This document shows, piece by piece, positions 1-6,773 of a DNA stretch of 64,000 nucleotides. Every line of letters begins with the position of its first letter. Position 1 is the first letter of the stretch. The position numbers and the translations under genes are program-made. Origin of the DNA: Paraburkholderia sp. DHOC27 (lineage in GTDB: Bacteria; Pseudomonadota; Gammaproteobacteria; Burkholderiales; Burkholderiaceae); contig NZ_QVQV01000001.1 in the NCBI RefSeq assembly GCF_003429005.1, positions 549,709 to 613,708 on the forward strand. The letters are read 5' to 3'. The notes beneath the pieces are model-generated. The model searched no databases, had not been told where the DNA came from, and saw nothing but the letters and a program-made list of their open reading frames with translations.

Positions 1-404
1 GCGGGCTGGTGTCGACGGCGGAAGACTATCTTCAGTTCGCGCGGCTGTTGCTCGGGCGTGGGCGCGTTGGCGATGTGCGGCTGCTCTCGCATCGTTCGGT
101 GGATTTGATGCGCTCCAACTTCCTGAGTCGCGATCAGCGGCGTGCACCCGCGTTCGGACACATCGTCTGGGCGGGACAGGGCTTTGGACTCGGCTTGTCA
201 GTGGTCGACGATCCCGCGCAGCAACTGCCGCTCGGTTATCGGTCCACCGGTTCGTTCGGATGGCCAGGTGCCTATGGCACGAGCTGGTTTGGCGACCCCG
301 TCGAAGATCTGATCGGCATGATGCTGATCCAGCGTCGCGCCGTCGAACCGTTCGCCATGCCGCTCGACTTCGAGCGGCGCCTGTACGACGCCATCGACGA
401 GTAG
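1..404 (+). CDS. Serine hydrolase / beta-lactamase-family protein, C-terminal part (5' end outside window)
   Basis: The reading frame is already open at the window edge, so this is the C-terminal ~133 residues of a longer protein. The visible start reads GLVSTAEDYLQFARLLL, the motif near the C-terminal third of class C beta-lactamase-like serine hydrolases (Beta-lactamase family, esterase EstB-type). It continues to a Gly-rich GSFGWPGAYGT segment, which corresponds to the third active-site element (usually H/K-x-G) of that fold. The catalytic SxxK motif must lie upstream of the window. Substrate cannot be inferred; such proteins include esterases and D-amino-peptidases. An apparent GTG start at position 9 is internal to the conserved motif and is not the true start. 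Confidence 0.8.
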   Translation, partial: GLVSTAEDYLQFARLLLGRGRVGDVRLLSHRSVDLMRSNFLSRDQRRAPAFGHIVWAGQGFGLGLSVVDDPAQQLPLGYRSTGSFGWPGAYGTSWFGDPVEDLIGMMLIQRRAVEPFAMPLDFERRLYDAIDE

Positions 405-518
405 CGCAGCGTAGTCTCGTGAGAGAGTCGTCGTAATCTACGGTAAGCCTTTCGCGGCACTTTTTCGATCTGAAAGGGTCACACTGCTGTGATCTGAACC
501 GACTGGAGCGATGCGTCT

Positions 519-809
519 ATGGCCACTTACAAACAATTGACTGCACAACTCGAAAAGCTCCATAAGGAAATGGCGGCGGCGCGCGAGAAGGAAATTGAGC
601 AGGCGATTGCCGATATCAAACAGACCATTGCGGACTATGGAATCACCGCAGAAGAACTGGGTTTTTCGAGCAAACGAACGTCCGTAAAGAAAGCGCCGTT
701 GCCGGCCAAATACCGTAACCCCAAGACAGGTGAAACCTGGAGCGGGCGCGGCCGTGCGCCAGCCTGGCTCGCAGGCAAGAATCGCGAACGCTTCCTGATT
801 TCCGAGTGA
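519..809 (+). CDS. H-NS family nucleoid-associated protein
   Basis: A 96-residue DNA-binding protein with the two-part H-NS layout. Residues ~1-50 form a charged helical oligomerisation region (KLHKEMAAAREKEIEQAI). The C-terminal DNA-binding part contains YRNPKTGETWSGRGRAPAWL, the AT-hook-like consensus of beta-proteobacterial H-NS proteins of the Bordetella BpH3 type. It would silence AT-rich or foreign DNA by minor-groove binding. The ATG has a GGAG ribosome site about 9 bases upstream. It appears monocistronic, followed by a 680-base non-coding stretch. Burkholderiales carry many H-NS paralogues, so no specific gene name is given. Confidence 0.93.
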   Translation: MATYKQLTAQLEKLHKEMAAAREKEIEQAIADIKQTIADYGITAEELGFSSKRTSVKKAPLPAKYRNPKTGETWSGRGRAPAWLAGKNRERFLISE

Positions 810-959
810 GGCTTTCGCTCAAAGACGTGCAGCGTCGCATTGCAACTCACGTCTCTTGATTCATTTCATCCCTTGATTCAGGGGCTAATCGGTGAGCTGT
901 CCGTCCTTCGATAGCGTGCAGTGAGCGAATGCCTTGCGATTCGCGCACCGCGAGCAGAG

Positions 960-978
960 TCCCGAAAACGCTCACCTT
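960..978 (+). repeat. Direct repeat copy 1 (19 bp)
   Basis: TCCCGAAAACGCTCACCTT occurs here and again identically at 1311-1329, 351 bases downstream in the same orientation. The bases to the left (ATTCGC followed by CACCGC) also resemble each other in both copies, so a longer diverged unit may have been duplicated. Confidence 0.75.
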
Positions 979-1310
979 TCGTCAGCGCATCTCACGCGGC
1001 CGTCCACGTTTGCTAACCTTTCGAGCATTGCACGTCGCGTCTTGCCGCGTCGCTTTCAGTGAGGAACTGTGGGCGACGGTTTCATTCCTTCGCGACACCA
1101 TCTGAATCTCTCACGTCCCGATTAGAATGCCGCAACGCCTTGTCTGATAAGGCTTTGCGCGCGGTGACCTGGCCGCTTTACTTCGCGAATGCCATCTCGC
1201 TTCGCTATCAAAAGCGGCCGCTGCTTCGATGCGCAAATAGCGCGGACTCCCGAACGTCCGGTGCGCGCGAAATGGAAATTCGCATCACCGCAAGCGCGAT
1301 TCCGCACGGG

Positions 1311-1329
1311 TCCCGAAAACGCTCACCTT
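1311..1329 (+). repeat. Direct repeat copy 2 (19 bp)
   Basis: Second identical copy of TCCCGAAAACGCTCACCTT. It lies 160 bases upstream of the fae homologue start. Its function is unknown; it could be a small intergenic repeat family or a regulatory duplication. Confidence 0.75.
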
Positions 1330-1488
1330 AACGACGCAACCGGCGCAACTGACGCCATTGCATCGCTCGCCTGGGAGAAACCCGGAGTTGAGTCCGTCTC
1401 ATACCCCGGATCAAAAATCATCGATTCATCCGCGCTTGAACCGGGTAGCACAATCGTCTCATCCACCCAACCCTTGACGGGATAAGAC

Positions 1489-2013
1489 ATGAGCGTATCG
1501 ACGGAAAAGCAGCTGTATATCGGTGAAGGTTTCGAAGGCCCGGGCGTGAATCTCGCGCACATCAACGTACTGGTCGGCCCGCGTAACGGCCCGGCAGGCC
1601 AGGCATTCGCCACTGCGCTGTCCACGCCTTCCGCCGGTCACGCACCGTTCGTCGTCATCGCCCGTCCGGGTGTGCCGACCAAGCCGCTCACGCTGTACGT
1701 GAACAAGGCGCAGATCGAAGGTGACTTCCACGGCAACGCGACGTGGGGTGCTTCGCAAGCGGGTATCGCCAAAGCAGTGGCCGAGTCGCTCGAGAACGGC
1801 ACGCTGCCGCCGGAAGCGGAAAACGACTGGGTCGTCGTGTCGGCAAATTGGGTCAATCCGAAGACCGACGATCTGGACGCCGTGTTCGAGAACAACTACC
1901 GCGCCTGCAAGAACGCCATCCTCGCCGCGATGAAGGGTCTGCCGCATCGCGATGAAGTGTTCGCCGCCGCGCGTGAGGTGTCGAACCCGTTCTATACGCC
2001 CAAGCAGCGCTAA
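1489..2013 (+). CDS. Formaldehyde-activating enzyme (Fae) homologue
   Basis: 174 residues, the usual Fae length. Fae condenses formaldehyde with tetrahydromethanopterin in the cytoplasm. The N-terminal signature LAHINVLVGPR (His24) aligns with AHIDLIIGPR of the Methylorubrum enzyme, so the catalytic His is kept. The following Asp of the canonical enzyme is Asn here. The downstream elements KPLTLYVNK and WGASQAGIAKAV match KPNTLMFNK and the Gln-containing FGPAQHGVAMAV segment. No other tetrahydromethanopterin gene is visible in the window. The gene precedes an aldo/keto reductase, an aldehyde dehydrogenase and an MFS carrier on the same strand, which points to a role in handling an aldehyde released by a substrate. 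The true acceptor cofactor is uncertain. Confidence 0.85.
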   Translation: MSVSTEKQLYIGEGFEGPGVNLAHINVLVGPRNGPAGQAFATALSTPSAGHAPFVVIARPGVPTKPLTLYVNKAQIEGDFHGNATWGASQAGIAKAVAESLENGTLPPEAENDWVVVSANWVNPKTDDLDAVFENNYRACKNAILAAMKGLPHRDEVFAAAREVSNPFYTPKQR

Positions 2014-2133
2014 GCCGACACTGCGGCAACGCTAGGGCAACACAAATTATCGAACAGCAGCCACCAGTCGCGCGCCATCCCTGCACATAGCGCTACGAAC
2101 GCCGCGCGACTGCCGCCATCAGGAGACACCTCA

Positions 2134-3171
2134 ATGGAATACATTCGCCTCGGCCAATCCGGCCTGAAGGTTTCGCGTCTGTGCCTCGGCACGATGAACA
2201 TGGGCACGCCGGACTGGAAGCCGTGGATTTTCGACGAAGCGCAGAGCGAGCCGATCGTGCGCCACGCGCTGGAAGCAGGCGTGAACTTCATCGACCTCGC
2301 GGACTTCTACTCGACCGGCGTCGGCGAAGAAGTGGTGGGCCGCATTCTGAAGCGCCTCGCGCGTCGTGAAGAACTCGTCGTGACCACCAAAGTCGGCTAC
2401 GACATGGGCACGTATCAGAACGCCGGCGGCCACTCGCGCAAGCACATCATGGACGGGATCGACGGTTCGCTGACGCGTCTCGGCATGGACTACCTCGATA
2501 TCTACATGCTGCATTTCTTCGACGTCAACACGCCCGTCGAAGAAACGATGGGCGCGTTGAACGATATCGTGCGCGCGGGCAAGGCTCGCTACATTGGCGT
2601 GTCGACCATGTACACGTGGCAGTTCGCCAGGATCATGCAGGTGTGCGAACGCAACGGCTGGCACAAGCCCATCAACATGCAGTTGCAACTGAACCTGGCG
2701 TATCGCGAGGAAGAGCGCGAAATGATTCCGTATTGTCAGGATCAGGGCGTGGGTGTGTCGGTATTCAGCCCGCTTGCACGCGGTCTGCTGACGAGCGATC
2801 CGAATTCGACGCGCAATCAAACCGACTTCTTCACCGCGCAGATGTACGGCGACTCGGCCTCGCGTGAAGTGGCGGCATCCGTGGCCCGTGTGGCAGCGGC
2901 ACGCGGCGTCTCGCCCGCGCAGATCGCCCAGGCGTGGGTGCTCAATCACGGCGGCGTTTCCAGCATGCTGGTGGGTGCGGACACGCCCGCGCAGTTCGAT
3001 AGCGCGCTCGCCGCGCTCGACACGAAGCTGACCGCCGACGAACTCTACGAACTCGAGCGTAACTACACGCCGTGCGATCTGATCAACGATTACACGGCAG
3101 GCAAGCGCATCGCGCGCGAGCCGCGCGCCGCGCAAGGTGTGTTCGCTCAAACTCTGGATAAAGCAGCATGA
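2134..3171 (+). CDS. Aldo/keto reductase
   Basis: 345-residue cytosolic NAD(P)H-dependent oxidoreductase of the AKR superfamily. The catalytic tetrad is visible: Asp54 and Tyr59 (FIDLADFYSTG), Lys86 (VVTTKVGYD) and His127 (DIYMLHFFD). The opening MEYIRLGQSGLKVSRLCLGT is typical of the YajO/TAS-like branch. An AGGAGA ribosome site precedes the ATG. Its stop overlaps the next gene's start by four bases (ATGA), so it is translationally coupled to the aldehyde dehydrogenase. The pair could oxidise a hydroxy compound to an acid through the aldehyde. The substrate is unknown. Confidence 0.93.
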   Translation: MEYIRLGQSGLKVSRLCLGTMNMGTPDWKPWIFDEAQSEPIVRHALEAGVNFIDLADFYSTGVGEEVVGRILKRLARREELVVTTKVGYDMGTYQNAGGHSRKHIMDGIDGSLTRLGMDYLDIYMLHFFDVNTPVEETMGALNDIVRAGKARYIGVSTMYTWQFARIMQVCERNGWHKPINMQLQLNLAYREEEREMIPYCQDQGVGVSVFSPLARGLLTSDPNSTRNQTDFFTAQMYGDSASREVAASVARVAAARGVSPAQIAQAWVLNHGGVSSMLVGADTPAQFDSALAALDTKLTADELYELERNYTPCDLINDYTAGKRIAREPRAAQGVFAQTLDKAA

Positions 3172-4607
3172 AAGAATTTCTCCGTACCGGGCACTACATC
3201 AACGGCGAGTGGCACGAAAGCGCCACCACGTATCCCGTTTCCAATCCCGCCACGGGCGAGTTGATCGTCAACGTCGCCAAGGGCGGCGCAGCGGAAACGA
3301 AGGAAGCCATCGCCGCCGCGCAACGCGCCTTTCCCGCCTGGCGTGCGCTGACCGCGAAGGAACGCGGCGCAAAAGTGCGGCGTTGGGGCGAGCTGATGCT
3401 GGAGCATCGCGACGCGCTGGCTGAACTGATGTCGCGCGAACAAGGCAAGCCGCTCGCCGAAGCGCGTGGCGAAGTAGGCTACGCAGCGAGCTTTCTCGAA
3501 TGGTTCGCTGAAGAAGCAAAGCGTGCCTATGGCGATGTGATTCCGAGCCCGAATCCGAAAGCCAAAATCATCGTGACGCGTGAGCCGATCGGTGTCGTCG
3601 CTGCGATCACGCCGTGGAATTTCCCGCTCGCGATGATCACGCGCAAAGCCGGACCGGCGCTCGCGGCCGGCTGCACGATGGTGCTCAAGCCATCCGAAGA
3701 AACACCGCTGTCCGCGTTTGCGCTGGCGGTGCTGGCGGAACAGGCGGGCATCCCCGCTGGCGTGCTCAACATCGTGTCCGGTGATGCCGTGGCCATTGGC
3801 GGTGCGCTGACCGAATCGTCGGTGGTGCGCAAGCTCTCGTTCACGGGCTCGACGCGCGTGGGCAAGCTGCTCGCCAAGCAATCCGCGGATACGCTGAAGA
3901 AGCTGTCGCTCGAACTGGGTGGCAACGCACCGTTCATCGTGTTCGACGACGCCGATATCGACGCCGCCGTGCAAGGCGCGATGGCTTCAAAGTTTCGCAA
4001 CACTGGGCAGACCTGCATATGCGTTAATCGCTTCTACGTGCAGGACGGCGTTTACGACGCCTTCACTCAGGCGCTGACAAAGGCCGTGCAAAAGATGCGC
4101 GTGGGTAACGCGCTCGAAGGCGAAGTCGAACAGGGACCGCTCATCAACGCTGCCGCGTTGAAGAAGGTGGAAACCCACGTCGCGGACGCCTTTGCGAAGG
4201 GTGCTAAAGCGTTGACGGGCGGCAAGCGTCACGCGCTCGGCGGCACGTTCTACGAACCGACCGTGCTGGTCGACGCGTCGAAGTCGATGTTGATCGCGGA
4301 AGAAGAAACCTTCGGTCCGGTCGCCGCATGCTTCCGCTTCAAGACCGAAGACGAAGCGATTGCTGCCGCCAACGACACGCCGTTCGGTCTGTCTGCCTAC
4401 TTCTATACGCGCGATCTGGCTCGTGCGTGGCGCGTGTCCGAAGCGCTGGAGAGCGGCATGGTCGGCGTCAACGAAGGGATTCTGTCCACGGAAGTCGCGC
4501 CGTTTGGCGGCGTCAAGGAATCCGGCCTCGGCCGCGAAGGATCGAAGTACGGGCTGGATGAGTACATGGAGTTGAAGTACACGATGATGGGCGGCCTCGG
4601 ACGCTGA
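3168..4607 (+). CDS. gabD: NAD(P)-dependent succinate-semialdehyde-type aldehyde dehydrogenase
   Basis: 479 residues, the typical GabD length. Cytosolic enzyme oxidising an aldehyde to the acid. Visible motifs are the cofactor-loop signature ITPWNFPLAMITRKAGPALA, the general-base Glu249 in LELGGNAPFIV, and the catalytic Cys283 in NTGQTCICVNR. The second Cys285 two residues on forms the redox-switch Cys pair known in GabD. C-terminal GGVKESGLGREG is also conserved. It overlaps the upstream aldo/keto reductase by four bases. The family resemblance to succinate-semialdehyde dehydrogenase is clear, but the Fae and AKR neighbours mean the physiological aldehyde may differ. Confidence 0.9.
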   Translation: MKEFLRTGHYINGEWHESATTYPVSNPATGELIVNVAKGGAAETKEAIAAAQRAFPAWRALTAKERGAKVRRWGELMLEHRDALAELMSREQGKPLAEARGEVGYAASFLEWFAEEAKRAYGDVIPSPNPKAKIIVTREPIGVVAAITPWNFPLAMITRKAGPALAAGCTMVLKPSEETPLSAFALAVLAEQAGIPAGVLNIVSGDAVAIGGALTESSVVRKLSFTGSTRVGKLLAKQSADTLKKLSLELGGNAPFIVFDDADIDAAVQGAMASKFRNTGQTCICVNRFYVQDGVYDAFTQALTKAVQKMRVGNALEGEVEQGPLINAAALKKVETHVADAFAKGAKALTGGKRHALGGTFYEPTVLVDASKSMLIAEEETFGPVAACFRFKTEDEAIAAANDTPFGLSAYFYTRDLARAWRVSEALESGMVGVNEGILSTEVAPFGGVKESGLGREGSKYGLDEYMELKYTMMGGLGR

Positions 4608-4664
4608 CCCTGCAACACCGTCCGATTTCGCGCAGCCCATGCGCGAAACGGACGATACGTTGGC

Positions 4665-4700
4665 GCGCGCCGTCAGCCCGCAGTTTGGCTGACAGCGCGC
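4665..4700 (+). other. Strong hairpin between gabD and the MFS gene
   Basis: GCGCGCCGTCAGCC (4665-4678) pairs with GGCTGACAGCGCGC (4687-4700) with one mismatch around an eight-base loop. No T-run follows, so it is not a classical terminator. It lies 28 bases before the carrier's start and could be a processing or mRNA-stability element that lowers or protects the distal message. Confidence 0.5.
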
Positions 4701-4728
4701 GACCGGCGTCAACAAGAATGGAGACACC

Positions 4729-6117
4729 TTGAGTAATCAGGACATCCCGGCAGGCACGCTTGGTCTTAGCCCCGCCCAGCCACACACCAGGGGCAACGCC
4801 CCTGCACACGGCCCCGTCTCGCTCGACGACGTTCCGCTCAACCGGTTTCACGTCAAGATTGCCGGTCTGACGTTTGGCGCGCACTTCACGGAAGGCTTCG
4901 CGCTCGGCACGATCGGCTATGCCCTCACTTCGCTCAACCGTCAGATGCCGCTCGATACGTTCTGGACGGGCATGATTGGCAGTTCGGCGTTGATGGGCAT
5001 CTTTCTGGGCAGCCTGGTATTCGGCTGGCTATCCGACAAGCTGGGTAGGCAAAAGATTTTCCTGCTGAGCTTTCTGATTATCACGCTGGCGGCGTTCGCG
5101 CAGTTCTACGTGACGTCGCCGCTGGAACTGGTTCTGTTGCGCGTGCTGATTGGCTTCGGCATGGGCGGTGACTTCGCGGTGGGCCACGCCATTCTCGCGG
5201 AATTTTCGCCTCGCAAGCAGCGCGGCACGCTGCTAGGCTCGTTCAGCGTGATCTGGACCGTTGGCTACGTGGTCGCCAATGTGCTCGGGATGGAGTACGC
5301 CAACGCCTCGCCGGACGCGTGGCGCTGGCTGCTGGCATCGGCTGGGGTGCCTGCGTTGATCGTGCTGATCGCGCGCATGGGTACGCCGGAATCGCCGCGC
5401 TGGCTGCACGGCAAAGGCCGGGTGGCGGAAGCCAAAGCCATCGTGCTGAAGCACTTTGGTCCTAACGTGACGATCGACGGTGGCGATGACGAACACACGC
5501 GCCTGTCAGGAGGATTTGCGCGGCTGTTCCGCAAGGATCTGATTCGCCGGACCATTTTCAACTGCGCATTCTTCGTGTGCCTCGTGATTCCGTATTTCGC
5601 GATCTACACGTTCTTGCCGACCATCCTCAAGGCGATTCATCTGAACGACGGCTCGGGCGCGGACTTCCTGCTGAACGGATTCCTCGTGCTCGGCGCCCTG
5701 ATCGGCATCTGGCTCACGATCAAACTGTCGCGCCGGATGTTCCTGATTGGCTCGTTCGCCGTGACGTGTCTCTCGCTGGTGGCGTTGAGCGTGCTGCCGG
5801 AATCAGCGACGCTGGCGATGATCGTGGCATTTGCGGTCTTCACGTTGACCATGTCGGCGTTCTCGAATCTGGTGGGCGTGTTTCCGCCCGAGTGTTTCCC
5901 CACCGAAGTGCGGGCGTGTGGCGTGGGCCTGGCTATCGCTTGCAGCCGGTTGGGATCAGCAGTGGGCACGTTCTTGTTGCCACTCGGTATTGCCCAATTG
6001 GGATTTCACGCAACGATGATGGTGTTGGCCGCAGTGCTGCTGATCGGCATGGTGGTCTCGATCGCGTGGGCACCTGAGACGAAGCATTTGACGCTGAATC
6101 AGGCGAGCGGAAGCTAG
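4729..6117 (+). CDS. MFS transporter, sugar/organic acid type
   Basis: 462-residue inner-membrane carrier with 12 predicted helices. The loop 2-3 signature GWLSDKLGRQKIF, the later RKQRGTLLGSF and the PESPRWL motif after helix 6 place it in the sugar-porter/aromatic-acid (AAHS/SP) area of the superfamily. Residues 1-45 are a hydrophilic N-terminal tail. The start is TTG with a GGAGA ribosome site seven bases upstream; no ATG fits. It is the last gene of the fae-AKR-ALDH set and probably imports that pathway's substrate, which is not known. Confidence 0.88.
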   Translation: MSNQDIPAGTLGLSPAQPHTRGNAPAHGPVSLDDVPLNRFHVKIAGLTFGAHFTEGFALGTIGYALTSLNRQMPLDTFWTGMIGSSALMGIFLGSLVFGWLSDKLGRQKIFLLSFLIITLAAFAQFYVTSPLELVLLRVLIGFGMGGDFAVGHAILAEFSPRKQRGTLLGSFSVIWTVGYVVANVLGMEYANASPDAWRWLLASAGVPALIVLIARMGTPESPRWLHGKGRVAEAKAIVLKHFGPNVTIDGGDDEHTRLSGGFARLFRKDLIRRTIFNCAFFVCLVIPYFAIYTFLPTILKAIHLNDGSGADFLLNGFLVLGALIGIWLTIKLSRRMFLIGSFAVTCLSLVALSVLPESATLAMIVAFAVFTLTMSAFSNLVGVFPPECFPTEVRACGVGLAIACSRLGSAVGTFLLPLGIAQLGFHATMMVLAAVLLIGMVVSIAWAPETKHLTLNQASGS

Positions 6118-6144
6118 TTTTCTGATCAAAGCGAAGTGCAAGTA

Positions 6145-6182
6145 AATAAAGCCGAACGCTTCCGCGTTCGGCCTTATTTTTT
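6145..6182 (+). terminator. Rho-independent terminator after the MFS gene
   Basis: Perfect stem GCCGAACGC (6151-6159) / GCGTTCGGC (6164-6172) with a TTCC loop and a TTATTTTTT tail. The A-rich left flank could let it serve the convergent minus-strand gene as well. Confidence 0.92.
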
Positions 6183-6216
6183 GCTGCCGCGTTAAACCGC
6201 AGCGTGGCGTCTTCGC

Positions 6217-6762
6217 TTAGAAGTTGACTGCGCGATTGTTCTCCCGTTTGCTGTCTTCAGGAAAGGCCGCGCCGAGCACCGCGTGCAACAACTGCGTGTG
6301 GGCGTCGCCGGCATCCAGCACCATCAGACTGTCTTCAAACGCAACGTCCAGCGGTAGCTGACCGTCCAGAATCGCCGTTAGCGTTGCCTCCGACGACACC
6401 AGTACCACGTCACGATCCTCCTGCTTTTCCGACGTCACATCGGGCGGCTCCGGCGTGATATCTGGATCGAAGCCGTTTTCGGTGGCGTGAAAAAATCCCC
6501 AGGTGCCGATTTCAATCAGCAGCACATAGAAGTCCGGCAATGCCATCAAACGGCTCACGGGCACGGCTGCTTCGAGGCGGCTTTGCAGACCTTTGAGGGC
6601 GTCGATGGCGGCGAGGCGCAGCTTCATGTTGCTCAACGCGCCGTCCACAGGAGTCTCCGGCAATACGCCGCTTTCCATCGCTTCGCGCGTCGCAACCGCA
6701 ACGGCGAGCGCCTGGGGATGCCCGATATTGAATTCGATCTTCAGTTCACAGATTGCGCACAT
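6217..6762 (-). CDS. Conserved hypothetical protein with N-terminal Cys pair
   Basis: 181 residues, no family recognised. It begins MCAICELKIEFNIGHP with a CxxC pair at residues 2 and 5, followed by an all-helical stretch and an acidic middle (PDITPEPPDVTSEKQEDRD). The start at 6762 is chosen because GGGAGG sits just upstream and it avoids overlap; a longer frame to 6819 would overlap the alkyl sulfatase. The stop of the sulfatase is 11 bases upstream, so the two are almost certainly co-transcribed. The lone CxxC might bind metal, but no second pair is seen. Confidence 0.8.
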   Translation of the reverse strand: MCAICELKIEFNIGHPQALAVAVATREAMESGVLPETPVDGALSNMKLRLAAIDALKGLQSRLEAAVPVSRLMALPDFYVLLIEIGTWGFFHATENGFDPDITPEPPDVTSEKQEDRDVVLVSSEATLTAILDGQLPLDVAFEDSLMVLDAGDAHTQLLHAVLGAAFPEDSKRENNRAVNF

Positions 6763-6773
6763 CGGGCCTCCCG

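Larger units (their letters stand above)
810..1488. other. Long non-coding stretch before the fae homologue
   Basis: No convincing gene. The one open frame here (1059-1331, + strand, 90 codons) has an Arg/Ser-rich composition and no ribosome site. The region contains a duplicated 19-base segment (960-978 and 1311-1329) with weaker similarity extending about 30 bases to its left. It must also hold the promoter of the fae homologue, but I could not identify a confident -35/-10 pair. Confidence 0.5.

Noticed and set aside
1059..1331. 90-residue ORF before the fae homologue
   Set aside because: Arg/Ser-rich composition, no ribosome site, no recognisable motif, and it overlaps the repeated segment.
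2131..3150. 339-residue frame antisense to the aldo/keto reductase
   Set aside because: Mirror frame of an enzyme with a complete catalytic tetrad.
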